Counted from the stretch's first letter, positions 34,993 through 44,930 are shown. The stretch is DNA of 64,000 nt from Stieleria magnilauensis (GCA_007753675.1 CP036432.1:7504233-7568232); one strand, 5' to 3'. Notes: generated from the letters alone by a model not told the origin. Numbers and translations are program-made.

Positions 34993-35198
34993 TGCACCAA
35001 CCTGTTGAGCGAGGTGTCAGAAGAAGTGAGGTCCGGCCAGTGATCCACGTCCGGTCTCCAGTTCACACCCTTTTTTGATAACAAAGTGCATTCGATCTGA
35101 TGGGCCCGAAAGCTCTAAAATCAGAAAGCTTTTACATTTCACCGCCAGTCCCGAGTCTCCATGCGGCGTGCTCAGTGCGGCATGCTCAGTGCGGCGTC
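34993..35198. other. Intergenic region with a short direct repeat
   Basis: A roughly 12-bp segment (GCTCAGTGCGGC) is repeated at about 35169 and 35184 next to the convergent neighbour. No gene or terminator recognised. Confidence 0.3.
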
Positions 35199-38100
35199 TC
35201 AGTGCCGAGTGAGCTTGATGCCCGAGAGGACAGGAACGCCTTGCTTGGCGATGAAGTTGACCTGCAATTCGTTGCGGATCTCGACGTCGTGGAACGTCAG
35301 CGTGGACGTGGTGTGGTCGACGCCGTCGATCGTGACGTTTTCGGCGACGCGTTTGTTTTGCAGATGGACGTCAAACACGCGAACCTCTTTCTCGCCCGGT
35401 TCGGGAGCCGCAAAGACCAGTTCGATGGCGTAGCGTTTCGCTTCGCGCACTTCCTGCTGCTCGCTGGGGGCATCGTCTTTGTCGGTCAGCACCAGTGCCA
35501 ACCGCAGTTCCGTGATGCCGTCGGCTCCCGAGGCTGCGACCCACGGCCGATCGGCGAAGGGGGCGGTGGACGAGTGGCGGGAGAAATAACGTGTGTCCGG
35601 GTTCGTTGTGACTGAAAGTGGTGGTGAATCGCCGGCGACGACGGGGTGTTCCAACCACAACATGCCGTCTTCGTCACGACGATCGCCGGGGGCGCCAAAG
35701 TTGATCGCCAGGTTGCGAATCATTTCGCCGGGCCGGGTGTCCGAGGCGCCATTGTGCACGCTCCACGTTTCGATCTCCGGCATGTGGACGAGCGCCAACG
35801 ACGTTTGGTTTTGATAGGCGCAGCTGCACGTGCGGGTGTAGTCGGGGGCGTTCAAGACGCCGTTGGCAACGACCAGATTGGCCGTGCAACCGGATTTGAA
35901 TCCGCCCAAGTTTCCCGTCCCCGAATGGGTCAGTAAATCGTAGAAGCCCGCCGCGCCGGAGCGGAACGTTAGCAGGTTCTCGCTGGCGATGATGTTGTTG
36001 CAGCCGTACGCACGGGTGATTTTCCACGGTTCCGATTCACCGGTTAGCGGATTTTCGAGCAGCTTGGGCTTGCCGGTTTCTAAGAAAAAAGCACCGGCGG
36101 ATTCGGAGTAAGAGTTGGCGTTGGTGATGATCAAATCGTTGTGCAAGATGCACGGTCCGGAATACTGCAACGACGGATTGCTCCATTTCACCGATCCGTC
36201 GTCGCCGTGGTAGACCGCCATGCCCGCGGCGACCTCGTCGGCCAACCGGTCGCTGGCCTTGGCACCGGCCTGGAGCAGCAAGTCATGTTGCTCGGAATAA
36301 CCCAGCCAACTGCCGAAGATGTTGTCGCTGATTTCCCAGGCTTGCTCTCCGGTTTGAAAGTCAAAGGCCACGATGCGGTAGGTGTCGCTGCGTGACCGAC
36401 CGCGACGCAGCAACGTGTCGGCGATTTGTTTGGGCGTGCGATCGAGGCAATAGACTTTACCGCCACCGGCGACGATTCCGTTGTGCCAAAAACTGTGACG
36501 GGCGTCGACTTGCCAGAGTTGTTTGCCGCTGTGCCGATCAAATCCGACGAGCGCCACGCTGGCGGCGCGATCATAGCTTTTGGATCCGAAACCGGCTTTG
36601 TTGGATTTCAGTTTCTTGTCGGAATCGAAGGAGAGATTGTTTCGCTCGCGATACATCGCGAATCCGAGGCCGCCGATCAAGACGTCTTTGTAAACCCCCA
36701 GATAACCCCACTGCTCTTGCGCGCCGGTCGGTGACGGTGGAAGCTGGAAATCGGTGATCAACTCTCCCGTCGCCGGATCAAGTGCGTGGCAAACGCTTCC
36801 TTCAACGATGTAGACACGGTCCTCGGTGACGACGTAATTCGTGCCGCGAGCATTCGCACCAGGGATATGCACCTGGTTGTACTTCGGATCAAGCGGCAGG
36901 TTCTCGTAGGTCTGGTCGTAGTAAACGTCATAGGTGCCCAGGTCGGCGAAGTCGCGTTTCCAGAGGACGCGGCCGGTGTAAACGTCGCGGGCGCTCAGCG
37001 AGTTCATGCCCTGAATAAACAAGCGGCCGCCGACCACCTGTTCCGGTGGACCGTGCCCGTGTCGCGGCAGCACGTCCATGTTGCTGCTGCCCCCGAACCA
37101 CAGCACACCCAACGGCAGCTTGACACGGGAGTCGTTGGATTTGACGGTGTTGGCGATGTCGCCGTATTGATGGGTCCAGTCGGCTGATCCCGGCAGGGCA
37201 CCCGCGCGGCGCACGACCACGCCGTGCGAGCCGGTCGTGACGACGGCTTGTTCCAGATTCATCGCATCGACGCGTTGTGCGATCGCAGCCTGATTGTCGC
37301 GACCGAGCAGATGCATGACGCCGCCGTAGGGGCGTACGGATTGATAGATGGATTGGATTTCGGCTTCGTTGAGCGTTTCCGAATCCGCAACGAATGCCAT
37401 GTTCGCGACGTAGTTCGGTGGTTGGAATGATCGGGGATCGCCGTGGTGGACCGTGACGCGGCCGTAATAGCCGGCGGCGTCCAGACGTCGGCGCGTCCGA
37501 TCGATCGCGGCGGCATCCGTGTCGACGATCGCCAGTTGCACAAACGGTGACTCGGCCGCCAGGGCCATCGCCGTCGGATCGTCGCAGCGACCGAACCAGA
37601 ATGCGTATCCGGAGGCATCGCCGGTGGCCAGTAGTTCGTGAACGATTCGATGCGCGGAGTCGGAAACGTTCCGCGGACCCGTCGGCAGCAAGTTCAGTTG
37701 CACACGTCGCGGATAGGTGTTATTGCTGCGGCGACCGTACGCCAGCAGTTGCCCGTCGATCGAAACGGCAAACAGTTTGCCATCGGCAACGATCAATCGC
37801 TCGATCGGCTTGTCGGTCGGAATTGATTTCACGATCCTTGCGGGGCGGTCTTCGTCGGGCAATTGAATCACGGTGATCTGATTTGCCCCGGCCGCGATCA
37901 ATTGGTGGCCGGCCAAAATCAAATCGCCGCTGCCGTCGGCCTCGATTTCCCAATCCAGTTTTTGATCGGCTCGGTAGGCTCGTACAAGGCTGCGATCGTC
38001 TTTGGATTCCGCGGAATAGACGGTGCCGTCGTGCAGCACGGGTTCGTTGGGCATGAACGCGGTTTTGACGCCGTCGTCCAGCTTGAAGGCACGCGTTCCT

Positions 38101-38987
38101 TTCTTGCGCGTGTGAACATAGAAGTGTTGGTGGTCCGCGGCGACGAAGGAACCACCGGTTCCTTTTCCCCCGGCGTTTAGTTCGAAGTAACGCATTTCAC
38201 CATCGCTGCGCTGAAACACGGCGGGGACAGAGCGACCTCCCGGCACGATCAACAGCGACTCGGTTGCCACCAATGCCCCCTGTGGCGCAACCCCGGCAAA
38301 CGACGGGGCGCTGTGCGGCTGTTTGATGTACTGCGAGCCGGTGCGATCGTTGACCCAGCGGACTTCGCCGGTCTGTGCATCGAGTGCGTAAATGAATGTG
38401 CCCATGAAGGGCCAAATGCTGGCGGCAAAGTAGACGGTGTCGTCACGCACGACCGGACCACCGCGGGCCGGCCAGGCCGAGGTCAGCCGCCGATTGCCGA
38501 TCGCGTGCTGTGAACTCGGCGCGCCGTTGAATTTCCACCGCAGTTTTCCGTCGGCGGCATCGACGCAGTACAAGTAGCCGTCGTCGCTGGTGAAGTAGAC
38601 CTGCCCTGCCGATCCCACCGGTGGCATGCGGACGGGGGCTTCGGTGTAAAACGTCCAAAGCTCTCGGCCGGTCTCGGTATCCATCGCGACCACCTTATCG
38701 CGGTCGTTGAATCCGATGATCAGGCGACCGTCGATGACGATCGGTTCGAAGACCCGGTCATACGTCATCAAATCCAGGTTCAGCGGATCATCCCAAGCCT
38801 GAGTGCGTTCGGAGAACTGTTTCTCCCAAATCAGGCCCAATTCGCTGTCCAGCTCGTTCGGGCTGGCAGCCGAGCGGGCGGCGTCGTATCGCCACATCGG
38901 CCAGTCGTCGGAGACAACGAGGGACGACGTCAGGATGATCAGGAGGACCAGGCGGGAGACGTAGTTCGCGAGCCTGCGAGCGGTCAT
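35199..38987 (-). CDS. PQQ-type beta-propeller protein with embedded methyltransferase-like segment
   Basis: A 1262-residue exported protein. After a signal segment (about 5-22) come repeated propeller blades with Trp-docking motifs (RELWTFYTEAP, GKLRWKFNGAP, GEVRWVNDRTG), resuming later (GRVLWKRDFADL, KQLWQVDARHS, EQAWEISDN). Between the two sets, about residues 490-620, is a segment that reads as a Rossmann/SAM-methyltransferase-like fold (FVQLAIVDTDAAAIDRTRRR, then GYYGRVTVHHGD). The C-terminal about 180 residues look like a beta-sandwich (AIELVFAAPEPGEKEVRVFD). The ATG at 38987 precedes the signal; the open frame continues 28 codons upstream. Likely periplasmic; substrate unknown. Confidence 0.8.
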   Translation of the reverse strand: MTARRLANYVSRLVLLIILTSSLVVSDDWPMWRYDAARSAASPNELDSELGLIWEKQFSERTQAWDDPLNLDLMTYDRVFEPIVIDGRLIIGFNDRDKVVAMDTETGRELWTFYTEAPVRMPPVGSAGQVYFTSDDGYLYCVDAADGKLRWKFNGAPSSQHAIGNRRLTSAWPARGGPVVRDDTVYFAASIWPFMGTFIYALDAQTGEVRWVNDRTGSQYIKQPHSAPSFAGVAPQGALVATESLLIVPGGRSVPAVFQRSDGEMRYFELNAGGKGTGGSFVAADHQHFYVHTRKKGTRAFKLDDGVKTAFMPNEPVLHDGTVYSAESKDDRSLVRAYRADQKLDWEIEADGSGDLILAGHQLIAAGANQITVIQLPDEDRPARIVKSIPTDKPIERLIVADGKLFAVSIDGQLLAYGRRSNNTYPRRVQLNLLPTGPRNVSDSAHRIVHELLATGDASGYAFWFGRCDDPTAMALAAESPFVQLAIVDTDAAAIDRTRRRLDAAGYYGRVTVHHGDPRSFQPPNYVANMAFVADSETLNEAEIQSIYQSVRPYGGVMHLLGRDNQAAIAQRVDAMNLEQAVVTTGSHGVVVRRAGALPGSADWTHQYGDIANTVKSNDSRVKLPLGVLWFGGSSNMDVLPRHGHGPPEQVVGGRLFIQGMNSLSARDVYTGRVLWKRDFADLGTYDVYYDQTYENLPLDPKYNQVHIPGANARGTNYVVTEDRVYIVEGSVCHALDPATGELITDFQLPPSPTGAQEQWGYLGVYKDVLIGGLGFAMYRERNNLSFDSDKKLKSNKAGFGSKSYDRAASVALVGFDRHSGKQLWQVDARHSFWHNGIVAGGGKVYCLDRTPKQIADTLLRRGRSRSDTYRIVAFDFQTGEQAWEISDNIFGSWLGYSEQHDLLLQAGAKASDRLADEVAAGMAVYHGDDGSVKWSNPSLQYSGPCILHNDLIITNANSYSESAGAFFLETGKPKLLENPLTGESEPWKITRAYGCNNIIASENLLTFRSGAAGFYDLLTHSGTGNLGGFKSGCTANLVVANGVLNAPDYTRTCSCAYQNQTSLALVHMPEIETWSVHNGASDTRPGEMIRNLAINFGAPGDRRDEDGMLWLEHPVVAGDSPPLSVTTNPDTRYFSRHSSTAPFADRPWVAASGADGITELRLALVLTDKDDAPSEQQEVREAKRYAIELVFAAPEPGEKEVRVFDVHLQNKRVAENVTIDGVDHTTSTLTFHDVEIRNELQVNFIAKQGVPVLSGIKLTRH

Positions 38988-39256
38988 TCGAATTCCAGGA
39001 GGGTTGAGTGGCGGGAGCGCCAATGTGATGGCGCTGGCTCTGAGGGTCCGTCCGCATTCTCGGCCTTTCAAACAGGGCAGGAGCGGACAACGGCGGGAGG
39101 AAGGACGGGTGGGCGGATAGGCTGTCTGTCACGTATTCCTGCCACCGATCTCGGACATCTTACCCGGCAACGACTTGGCAATCAGCGCGAAACCTTAAGA
39201 ATGAAGGCATCTTCATTCCAATTCGGATGCCGTCGACACATCAAGCGGAATTTCAA

Positions 39257-40639
39257 ATGTTTTTTTCCAGATCCCTTCTCGTTGCGATCGCGATTTTCGC
39301 CTTGTGGCCGGTGTCGCTATCGGCCCAGTCGGCCGGCGACTCCGGCAGAGATTCCTCCCCGCCCGCCGTCCGAATCAACGACCCGCAGATCCCGATCGAT
39401 CGATTGCAGATCAAGGTCAAACCGATGACCAAATCGGAGCTCCAACGCGAGGCCGACGCGTGGTTTCGATTGCTGCGAAAAAAGGGCGGGCAAATCGCCG
39501 AGGCTCGCTTGGGGGTGAAGCAGGTGATCAGCGATCTGGAAACCACGGCTGCTGAAGCGACCGACGCTGCCGGAGCGACGACGGGTTCGGAAACGGCGGA
39601 CGCCGGCGCCGAAGTCGAGATGGCGGAAGCGAAGCAAGGTCTGCTGGCAGACGTCAATGTCCTTCAGGATGAGCGGACGGCACTGAGCGACCGGCTGGAA
39701 GTTGTGCTCACGTCGCTGGAACGAAAGGGAGGCGACGCTGAAGAGTATCGCAGCTACATCGCCGCGGTCTCGGGAATCGAATTGGACACCTCCGATATCG
39801 AAGCGGCTTGGTCGGGGTTTGTCGGTTGGTTGTTGTCCAAGGAAGGCGGTCAGCGTTGGGCTTGGAATCTGGCCCAATTTGTTGCCGTACTGCTGATCAC
39901 GGCCATCGTCTCGCGAATCATCGCCAAGAGCGTCAACTGGGTGCTCGATCGCAGGGTCAAGATCTCTCAGTTGGCTGAGCGGATGATTTCCAATTCGATC
40001 AAGAATGTGGTGTTTGTGATCGGGTTTGCGGTTGCACTGACCACGCTGGAGATCGATATCACGCCGATCGTGGCGGCGATCGGGGCAACCGGACTGGTCG
40101 TCGGTCTGGCCCTGCAAGGCACGCTCAGTAACTTTGCCAGCGGATTGATGATCCTGGTCAATCGTCCTTTCGATGTCGGCAACGTCGTCACGGCCGGCGG
40201 CATCACGGGGACGGTCGACAAAATGAATTTGATCTCCACCACGTTCCGGACCTTCGACAATCAAACGATCCATGTGCCCAACAATTCGATCTGGAACAAC
40301 GTCATCACCAACATCACGGCCAACGAAAACCGTCGCGTCGACATGGAATTCGGGATCGGGTACGGCGATGACTTCGAGCAAGCCGAACAGATCATCCTGG
40401 AGGTGGTCAAGTCGCACGACCTGGTCTTGGAGGATCCCGCACCAGTCGTCGTGACCCATGCCCTGGCGGATTCGTCGGTCAACATCGTCTGTCGACCCTG
40501 GGCCAAGACGAGTGATTGGTGGCAGGTCAAAACCGACGTCACTCGCGCCGTGAAGCGTCGCTTCGACGAAGCCGGTATCTCGATCCCGTTCCCCCAACGA
40601 GACGTCTACGTGCACCAAGTCGATGCGTCGGCGAAGTAG
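39257..40639 (+). CDS. MscS-family mechanosensitive channel
   Basis: A 460-residue inner-membrane channel. A signal peptide (about 1-24) leads into a roughly 130-residue helical periplasmic region, followed by membrane helices from about 205. The pore helix is recognisable as VAAIGATGLVVGLALQGTL with the following NFASGLMIL. The cytoplasmic beta domain follows (FDVGNVVTAGGITGTVDKMN, TFDNQTIHVPNNSIWNNVI) and then the vestibule domain. MscS channels release solutes on hypo-osmotic shock. The longer N-terminus than E. coli MscS places it among the larger MscS homologues. An ATG ten codons upstream is in frame; 39257 gives a cleaner signal peptide. Confidence 0.9.
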   Translation: MFFSRSLLVAIAIFALWPVSLSAQSAGDSGRDSSPPAVRINDPQIPIDRLQIKVKPMTKSELQREADAWFRLLRKKGGQIAEARLGVKQVISDLETTAAEATDAAGATTGSETADAGAEVEMAEAKQGLLADVNVLQDERTALSDRLEVVLTSLERKGGDAEEYRSYIAAVSGIELDTSDIEAAWSGFVGWLLSKEGGQRWAWNLAQFVAVLLITAIVSRIIAKSVNWVLDRRVKISQLAERMISNSIKNVVFVIGFAVALTTLEIDITPIVAAIGATGLVVGLALQGTLSNFASGLMILVNRPFDVGNVVTAGGITGTVDKMNLISTTFRTFDNQTIHVPNNSIWNNVITNITANENRRVDMEFGIGYGDDFEQAEQIILEVVKSHDLVLEDPAPVVVTHALADSSVNIVCRPWAKTSDWWQVKTDVTRAVKRRFDEAGISIPFPQRDVYVHQVDASAK

Positions 40640-40734
40640 TCGTGATTGAGGGGCAGCGGAACGAACCTCGCAAAACACCCGGGAAAAATGCTTCATCGCG
40701 TTGCCCACTCGCGATCAATCTGAGAGACGCGTTT

Positions 40735-41173
40735 CTAGGAACCCGTTTGTGTTAGCAATTCGCCGTCGTTGGAAATCAGCTTGGAAAGCTCAGGAAGCTG
40801 TCTCGTCCTGAGCTGATCGTAGAGCGTTTCGCGATCGTCACCTAGCGACTCGAGAAACGTCTTCCGCGTCGATTCAAAGACGCTCTCGGTGCCTTCGGTG
40901 ACCGACCAGCCCGACTTCTTCCAGATACCTGGGCGGATACATCTTTGCTTCCTGCAGGCAAATCGCCGCGGCGCGTGCCTTCCCAGACTCGTCGAGCGGT
41001 TTGAGCACGTCGTGGTATCGACCGGGCGGAAGTGCATCGCGATGAAAGACAAGCGTAGCGCCGGAATAGTCGCGGAACGATCGCAGCAGCGAATCGAGCG
41101 TTGGTTCGCTCGCGATCGTCGATTCGAACGCCAGCGATGCAAACAGGAATACCAGAAAACCGATTCGTTTCAT
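40735..41173 (-). pseudogene. Frameshifted small secreted protein gene
   Basis: From ATG 41173 the frame encodes a signal peptide (MKRIGFLVFLFASLAFEST) and about 86 residues up to PPRYLEE, then turns into a short basic tail and stops at 40874. A second frame, overlapping at that point, continues with protein-like sequence (WSVTEGTESVFESTRKTFLE, then LYDQLRTRQLPELSKLISND) to a stop at 40735. A single one-base indel near 40905-40925 would join them into one product of about 145 residues. Either a genuine mutation or a sequencing error. Family not recognised. Confidence 0.6.
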
Positions 41174-41700
41174 CGTCGTCTCGGCAGTCGAAATTGATGA
41201 GATCAGGTGACGTTTCCATTGCATGGGCACCCAGCACGTTGCATGGGCACCCAGTTCGCTAAAAATTATAAACGATCTTTGACGCTCCAAGCCGTGCTTC
41301 GTGCAACGGTTACGTCGACTGGGCTTTTTGATTTAGACAAAGCGGCTGGATTATCGGCCGCACACCGTCGATTAACGTTATAGTGTTCAGTGTCGTGATT
41401 CATGGTGCAGGCCGACGAGTGTTTTTACACAGCCTGCACCTCCGCGACCCAGGAAGATTGAGAGAGCTTTGGAAAAGTAGTTTCGGACAGTTGTTGTAAC
41501 GGATGAGTTGGATTTTCGTTCCGGGCTGAGCTTTTCAAGTTCTCTGTGATTGATCCTTTCGATTCTTCTGGCGCTCGAGGCTGGAAATATTGGGTGCACC
41601 GCACCTCTTCTGAGTCCACGATCCATCGATCGCGGACCTCTCTTTTGACTCCTGAAACGTTTCCGTGAACACGGATAACACCTCAAAAAGGAGTTCAAGT
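41174..41700. promoter_or_regulatory. Long region upstream of the RRM protein with stem-loops
   Basis: About 530 bp without a supported gene. At 41405-41439 an 8-bp perfect stem (GTGCAGGC/GCCTGCAC) encloses a second small stem GTGT-TTTT-ACAC. Near 41617-41638 is another hairpin built on TCC-CGATC/GATCG-GGA. TATAGT at 41379-41384 could be a -10 element, giving a leader of about 310 bases. A structured long leader is common for cold-induced RNA-binding proteins. Confidence 0.4.
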
Positions 41701-41976
41701 ATGAACATTTATGTTGGAAATCTTAGCTTTGACGCTACCGAAAACGACGTCGAAACAGCCTTCGGCGAGTACGGCGACGTGAAGTCGGTCAACGTGATCA
41801 AAGACCGTGAAACCGGTCGTTCACGCGGATTCGGGTTTGTCGAAATGCGAGACCGCGAAGCCGGCTTGGAAGCGATCAGCGGCATCGACCAAAAATCGAT
41901 CTGCGGCCGCGACGTGACGGTCAACGAAGCCAAACCGCGCGAAGAGCGTGGCAATGGCGGTGGCGGACGTTGGTAA
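41701..41976 (+). CDS. RRM-type RNA-binding protein
   Basis: A 91-residue single RNA recognition motif. RNP2 is IYVGNLSF at residues 3-10 and RNP1 is RGFGFVEM at about 43-50. The short tail ends glycine-rich (GNGGGGRW). AAAAAGGAG seven bases upstream fixes the ATG at 41701. Comparable to cyanobacterial and planctomycete Rbp proteins, which are cold-inducible and bind single-stranded RNA. A long structured leader precedes it. Confidence 0.95.
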   Translation: MNIYVGNLSFDATENDVETAFGEYGDVKSVNVIKDRETGRSRGFGFVEMRDREAGLEAISGIDQKSICGRDVTVNEAKPREERGNGGGGRW

Positions 41977-42267
41977 CGACCGCTGAGGAAAAATTGAACG
42001 CGACGTGAATCGTCGCGTGGCATTCGCGTTTTGGGCGCCGCTGGCAAACGCCGCCGCCCACCACGCATGCCGACCGCCTGATCACCCGTGTGTGCATCAG
42101 CGGACTTCTTTTGTCAAAGCAGGTGCCGTCTTGGTGCGTCGCCGCGACAACGAACGATCGCCGAGTCCGTCGTCCAGCGACGCCTCCATCGCGACGTTTG
42201 ACGGGCGTGTCCGATCGACCGCCCGCAACTTGTCCGTCATGGCCTGCGAGCCGGCGGATGTACCCGA
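41977..42267. other. Intergenic region with stem-loop after the RRM gene
   Basis: A perfect 8-bp hairpin ACGCGACG-TGAAT-CGTCGCGT at 41998-42018 follows the RRM stop codon but lacks a T-run. The remaining 250 bp show no gene or conserved signal. Confidence 0.4.
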
Positions 42268-42708
42268 ATGAAGAGATTGGCCATGGCAAAATACCGACAC
42301 CGAACGTTTGAAATGTTTGAGTTCCATGACGAGGCCGCGGCCGCCCTGGCGGTCAAACCGCGTGAACCGGTGCGTCCCCTCGGCAACCTGGATGGAGAAC
42401 CGATGGAGAGCCTGAACATCGCGGTTCTGGGGCCGATTCTCCATGTCCGGTTCGATCCCGACGTCCTGGACGGCGAAGAAGAATCGGAGAGCCAACTGCG
42501 CGGTGACCTGACGCGGCTGGCCAAATGGCTGCAGAACGACAGCCGCGTGATCGTGGATTTCGACGGGCTGAGTCTTTTCTCGCCGGCGTCGATCGAAGCC
42601 CTGGAAACGTTTTATCAGCGGCTCAAAGCTAAGGGCAGCCGGCTGGTGCTCTGCAATTTGGACGCCGACGTGAAAGCCTCGTTTTATCCATCGCGCCTCC
42701 CGCGCTGA
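42268..42708 (+). CDS. STAS-like domain protein
   Basis: A 146-residue soluble protein. Residues about 48-140 (LNIAVLGPILHVRFDPDVLD, then RVIVDFDGLSLFSPASIEAL and GSRLVLCNLDADV) follow the strand-helix order of STAS/anti-sigma-factor-antagonist domains, with a Ser-Pro-Ala-Ser stretch near the usual phosphoserine position. An in-frame ATG at 42283 is an alternative start. A role in partner-switching regulation is plausible; no anti-sigma kinase is adjacent. Confidence 0.6.
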   Translation: MKRLAMAKYRHRTFEMFEFHDEAAAALAVKPREPVRPLGNLDGEPMESLNIAVLGPILHVRFDPDVLDGEEESESQLRGDLTRLAKWLQNDSRVIVDFDGLSLFSPASIEALETFYQRLKAKGSRLVLCNLDADVKASFYPSRLPR

Positions 42709-42801
42709 TGTCGATGCCGATCGAGTTGCCGGCGCGGCTGAGAAGGGTCTGCTAAAATCGGCTCTTGCTTTAGCCCGATTCCCTTCGATGCACTGTCCGA
42801 C

Positions 42802-43947
42802 ATGGCAACTGGTACCCCATCGCCTGCGTTCTCGTCATTCCAGCTGCGAGATTCCTGGAAAATTCTGGCGTACGTTGTCCTCTGGTGCGTTTTGACACTC
42901 AGCGCCGCCGACGTCGTCGCGCAGGGAGCATCGATTCCTGAAGCACAGATCGTTCTGTTCACGCCCAGCGATGTTCAGCCGCCACCGCGCGCTGGCTATT
43001 TGAATCGTCTGAATCAATTCGGTTTATACGCCGAACAGTTTTTCCATCAAGGGCTGACCGATTGGGGGTATTCGCCGGCACGGAAGGAAATCTTCAATCG
43101 CGATGGTGACGGCAACATCGCGGTGATTCACGTGAAGGGAGAGTTGCCGGCCGCCGGCGGCGCCTACAAGAAACAGTGGATCAGTCGGCAGGTCCACGAC
43201 AAACTGAAACGCGACCACGGCATCAAGATCGCCGGGAACCTGTATTGGATCTTCGTCTACGTCGGTGATCCGCCGGTCAGGCATGACAGCTATCGCGGAT
43301 CGGGCAATTCCAAAGACGGCGGCTGGGCTGTCTTGAACTACACCAACCTGCCGGGAAAAATTTCACCGCGCAGCCCAATGGTCACGCCGCTCAATGACAA
43401 GCTGACGCTGAAGGGGTGTATCCACGAGTTCGGTCATGCTTTCGGGTTGCCTCACATCGGACCGAAAGTTGAACTGGGCAAGGGCAATACATTGATGGGA
43501 CCGGTCAATCGAATTTACGCCTCCCATAAAATGCCGAACCGGACCCAGGCGTACCTGTCCGAAGCCAGCGCCGCGATTCTTTCCACCCATCCCGTCTTCA
43601 CCGGTGACCCGACGGCGCGAAGCACGCTGCCCAAGACGAATTTTCGGCAAGTGAAGGCGGACTACGATCGCAAGTCCCACACGATTGAAGTTCGCGGGCG
43701 ACTGGAAACCGATTTCCCGGTTCATCGTGTCGTGGTGATCGATGATCGCGATGACAAAATCGGTGGCTACTGGGTCAAGGGCTTTGTCGCCGAAGTCGAC
43801 CCGCAATCGCGTTTCTCCGTCTCGATTCCCAATCCGGGTCGCAAGGGACAACTGAAAATACTGGCCGTTTACAAGAACGGTGCCTTTACGGGTAACGGGA
43901 CCAAACGCGGGATCGACAGCGCAACGCTCGTGCCGTATCGCTTTTAG
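42802..43947 (+). CDS. Secreted metzincin-type metalloprotease-like protein
   Basis: A 381-residue protein with an N-terminal signal/membrane segment (about 18-38, ILAYVVLWCVLTLSAADVVA). The zinc-binding metzincin signature HEFGHAFGLPH lies near residues 211-221, preceded by a catalytic-domain-like region (SRQVHDKLKRDHGIKI) and followed by NTLMGPVN, where Met could be the Met-turn. The last 100 residues form a beta-rich domain. A secreted zinc protease is likely; the substrate is not evident. Confidence 0.75.
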   Translation: MATGTPSPAFSSFQLRDSWKILAYVVLWCVLTLSAADVVAQGASIPEAQIVLFTPSDVQPPPRAGYLNRLNQFGLYAEQFFHQGLTDWGYSPARKEIFNRDGDGNIAVIHVKGELPAAGGAYKKQWISRQVHDKLKRDHGIKIAGNLYWIFVYVGDPPVRHDSYRGSGNSKDGGWAVLNYTNLPGKISPRSPMVTPLNDKLTLKGCIHEFGHAFGLPHIGPKVELGKGNTLMGPVNRIYASHKMPNRTQAYLSEASAAILSTHPVFTGDPTARSTLPKTNFRQVKADYDRKSHTIEVRGRLETDFPVHRVVVIDDRDDKIGGYWVKGFVAEVDPQSRFSVSIPNPGRKGQLKILAVYKNGAFTGNGTKRGIDSATLVPYRF

Positions 43948-44027
43948 TGCTCGTCAACGTTTAGATTGAGGGTGCCGCGGAACAGGGGGCAGGCTGTAAC
44001 TTGCGGAAAGGTGAGACGATTGATGGG

Positions 44028-44099
44028 CCCACGGATGGCAGCGCGAACCCACGGATTTTTGCACCCTGTCATCCGCGGGTTCGCGCTGCTATCGGTGGG
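44028..44099. repeat. 29-bp inverted repeat (hairpin)
   Basis: Arms 44028-44056 and 44071-44099 differ at three of 29 positions and enclose a 14-nt loop with a T-run. It lies between convergent genes and may be a bidirectional terminator or a dispersed palindromic element; the rest of the 43948-44203 gap shows nothing else. Confidence 0.65.
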
Positions 44100-44203
44100 T
44101 AAACTTTTCGATCGATAGCCCGGTAAAATTGCCGGATTTCTTCGTCAGAGTTGAATGTAGCTCGAGCAAGAGTCGTGGCAATCTGCGAGCTTTTCCGCTC
44201 CGG

Positions 44204-44710
44204 TCAATCGCCATCGGTTAGGTGTTGGATTTGAACTCGCTGGTTCTTTTTCAAGACCAAAGCAATCCACGACGCGATTTCGTTGTTGATCTGGTTGGGG
44301 ACATAGGTCAGTTTGACGAGATGCTTTTCGGACGGGTCGTCGCCGATGATCGAACCCACGACGAGCTTCAATCCCTCGGCTCGCGTTCCATCGGCAAGCT
44401 GCCAGTGGTAGTGAAAGTGGCGTTCGAATTGGTATCGGCCGTAGCGCTGCGATTCTCCGGAGACCGAGTGCCCCATGGCCATCGGCGGATCGATGGGATT
44501 GGCGGCCTGGAGTTGATCCATCACGCTGGGGATTTGCATCAGACGCCGACTGAGTTCGCTGTCCAGCGCTGCGACCTGATCGTCAAGTTCCTCGAAGGAC
44601 GTTTGATGAAGTCGGCGTTTTTCCTTTTGGTTTGCGATCAGCAGGCTCCAGGCGACCGCAAGGCCACACACCGTGACCAGGACGAGCAACGTGCGTAATC
44701 GAAATTTCAT
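44204..44710 (-). CDS. Small membrane-anchored hypothetical protein (planctomycete type)
   Basis: A 168-residue protein opening with MKFRLRTLLVLVTVCGLAVA, a membrane-anchor type frequent in planctomycetes. A helical segment (HQTSFEELDDQVAALDSELS) and a beta-rich C-terminal half follow (YGRYQFERHFHYHWQLADGT). The ATG at 44710 is preferred over upstream starts because it opens the anchor. Function not recognised. Confidence 0.6.
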   Translation of the reverse strand: MKFRLRTLLVLVTVCGLAVAWSLLIANQKEKRRLHQTSFEELDDQVAALDSELSRRLMQIPSVMDQLQAANPIDPPMAMGHSVSGESQRYGRYQFERHFHYHWQLADGTRAEGLKLVVGSIIGDDPSEKHLVKLTYVPNQINNEIASWIALVLKKNQRVQIQHLTDGD

Positions 44711-44930
44711 CGGTTCTGCCGGTGGTTTTTGCACGGATTCCGCTACTGGAACGAACGGTATTACGGTCCGTTTTAGCGGGCCGGCCGGCGGGATGACATC
44801 TTGATGCAGAAAAAACATCACTCAGCTGAATAGACAAAGTGTCTTGAATGCCTGTCGCGCAGCGGGTAGGCTGAACACGAATCTCATCGAGGTCTGAATC
44901 AGAACCGTCCCCATCTGCCGGAGTTTCGTG

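Noticed and set aside
41387-41698. Antisense open frame in the RRM leader
   Set aside because: No ribosome site or protein-like composition; the region is better explained as an untranslated leader.
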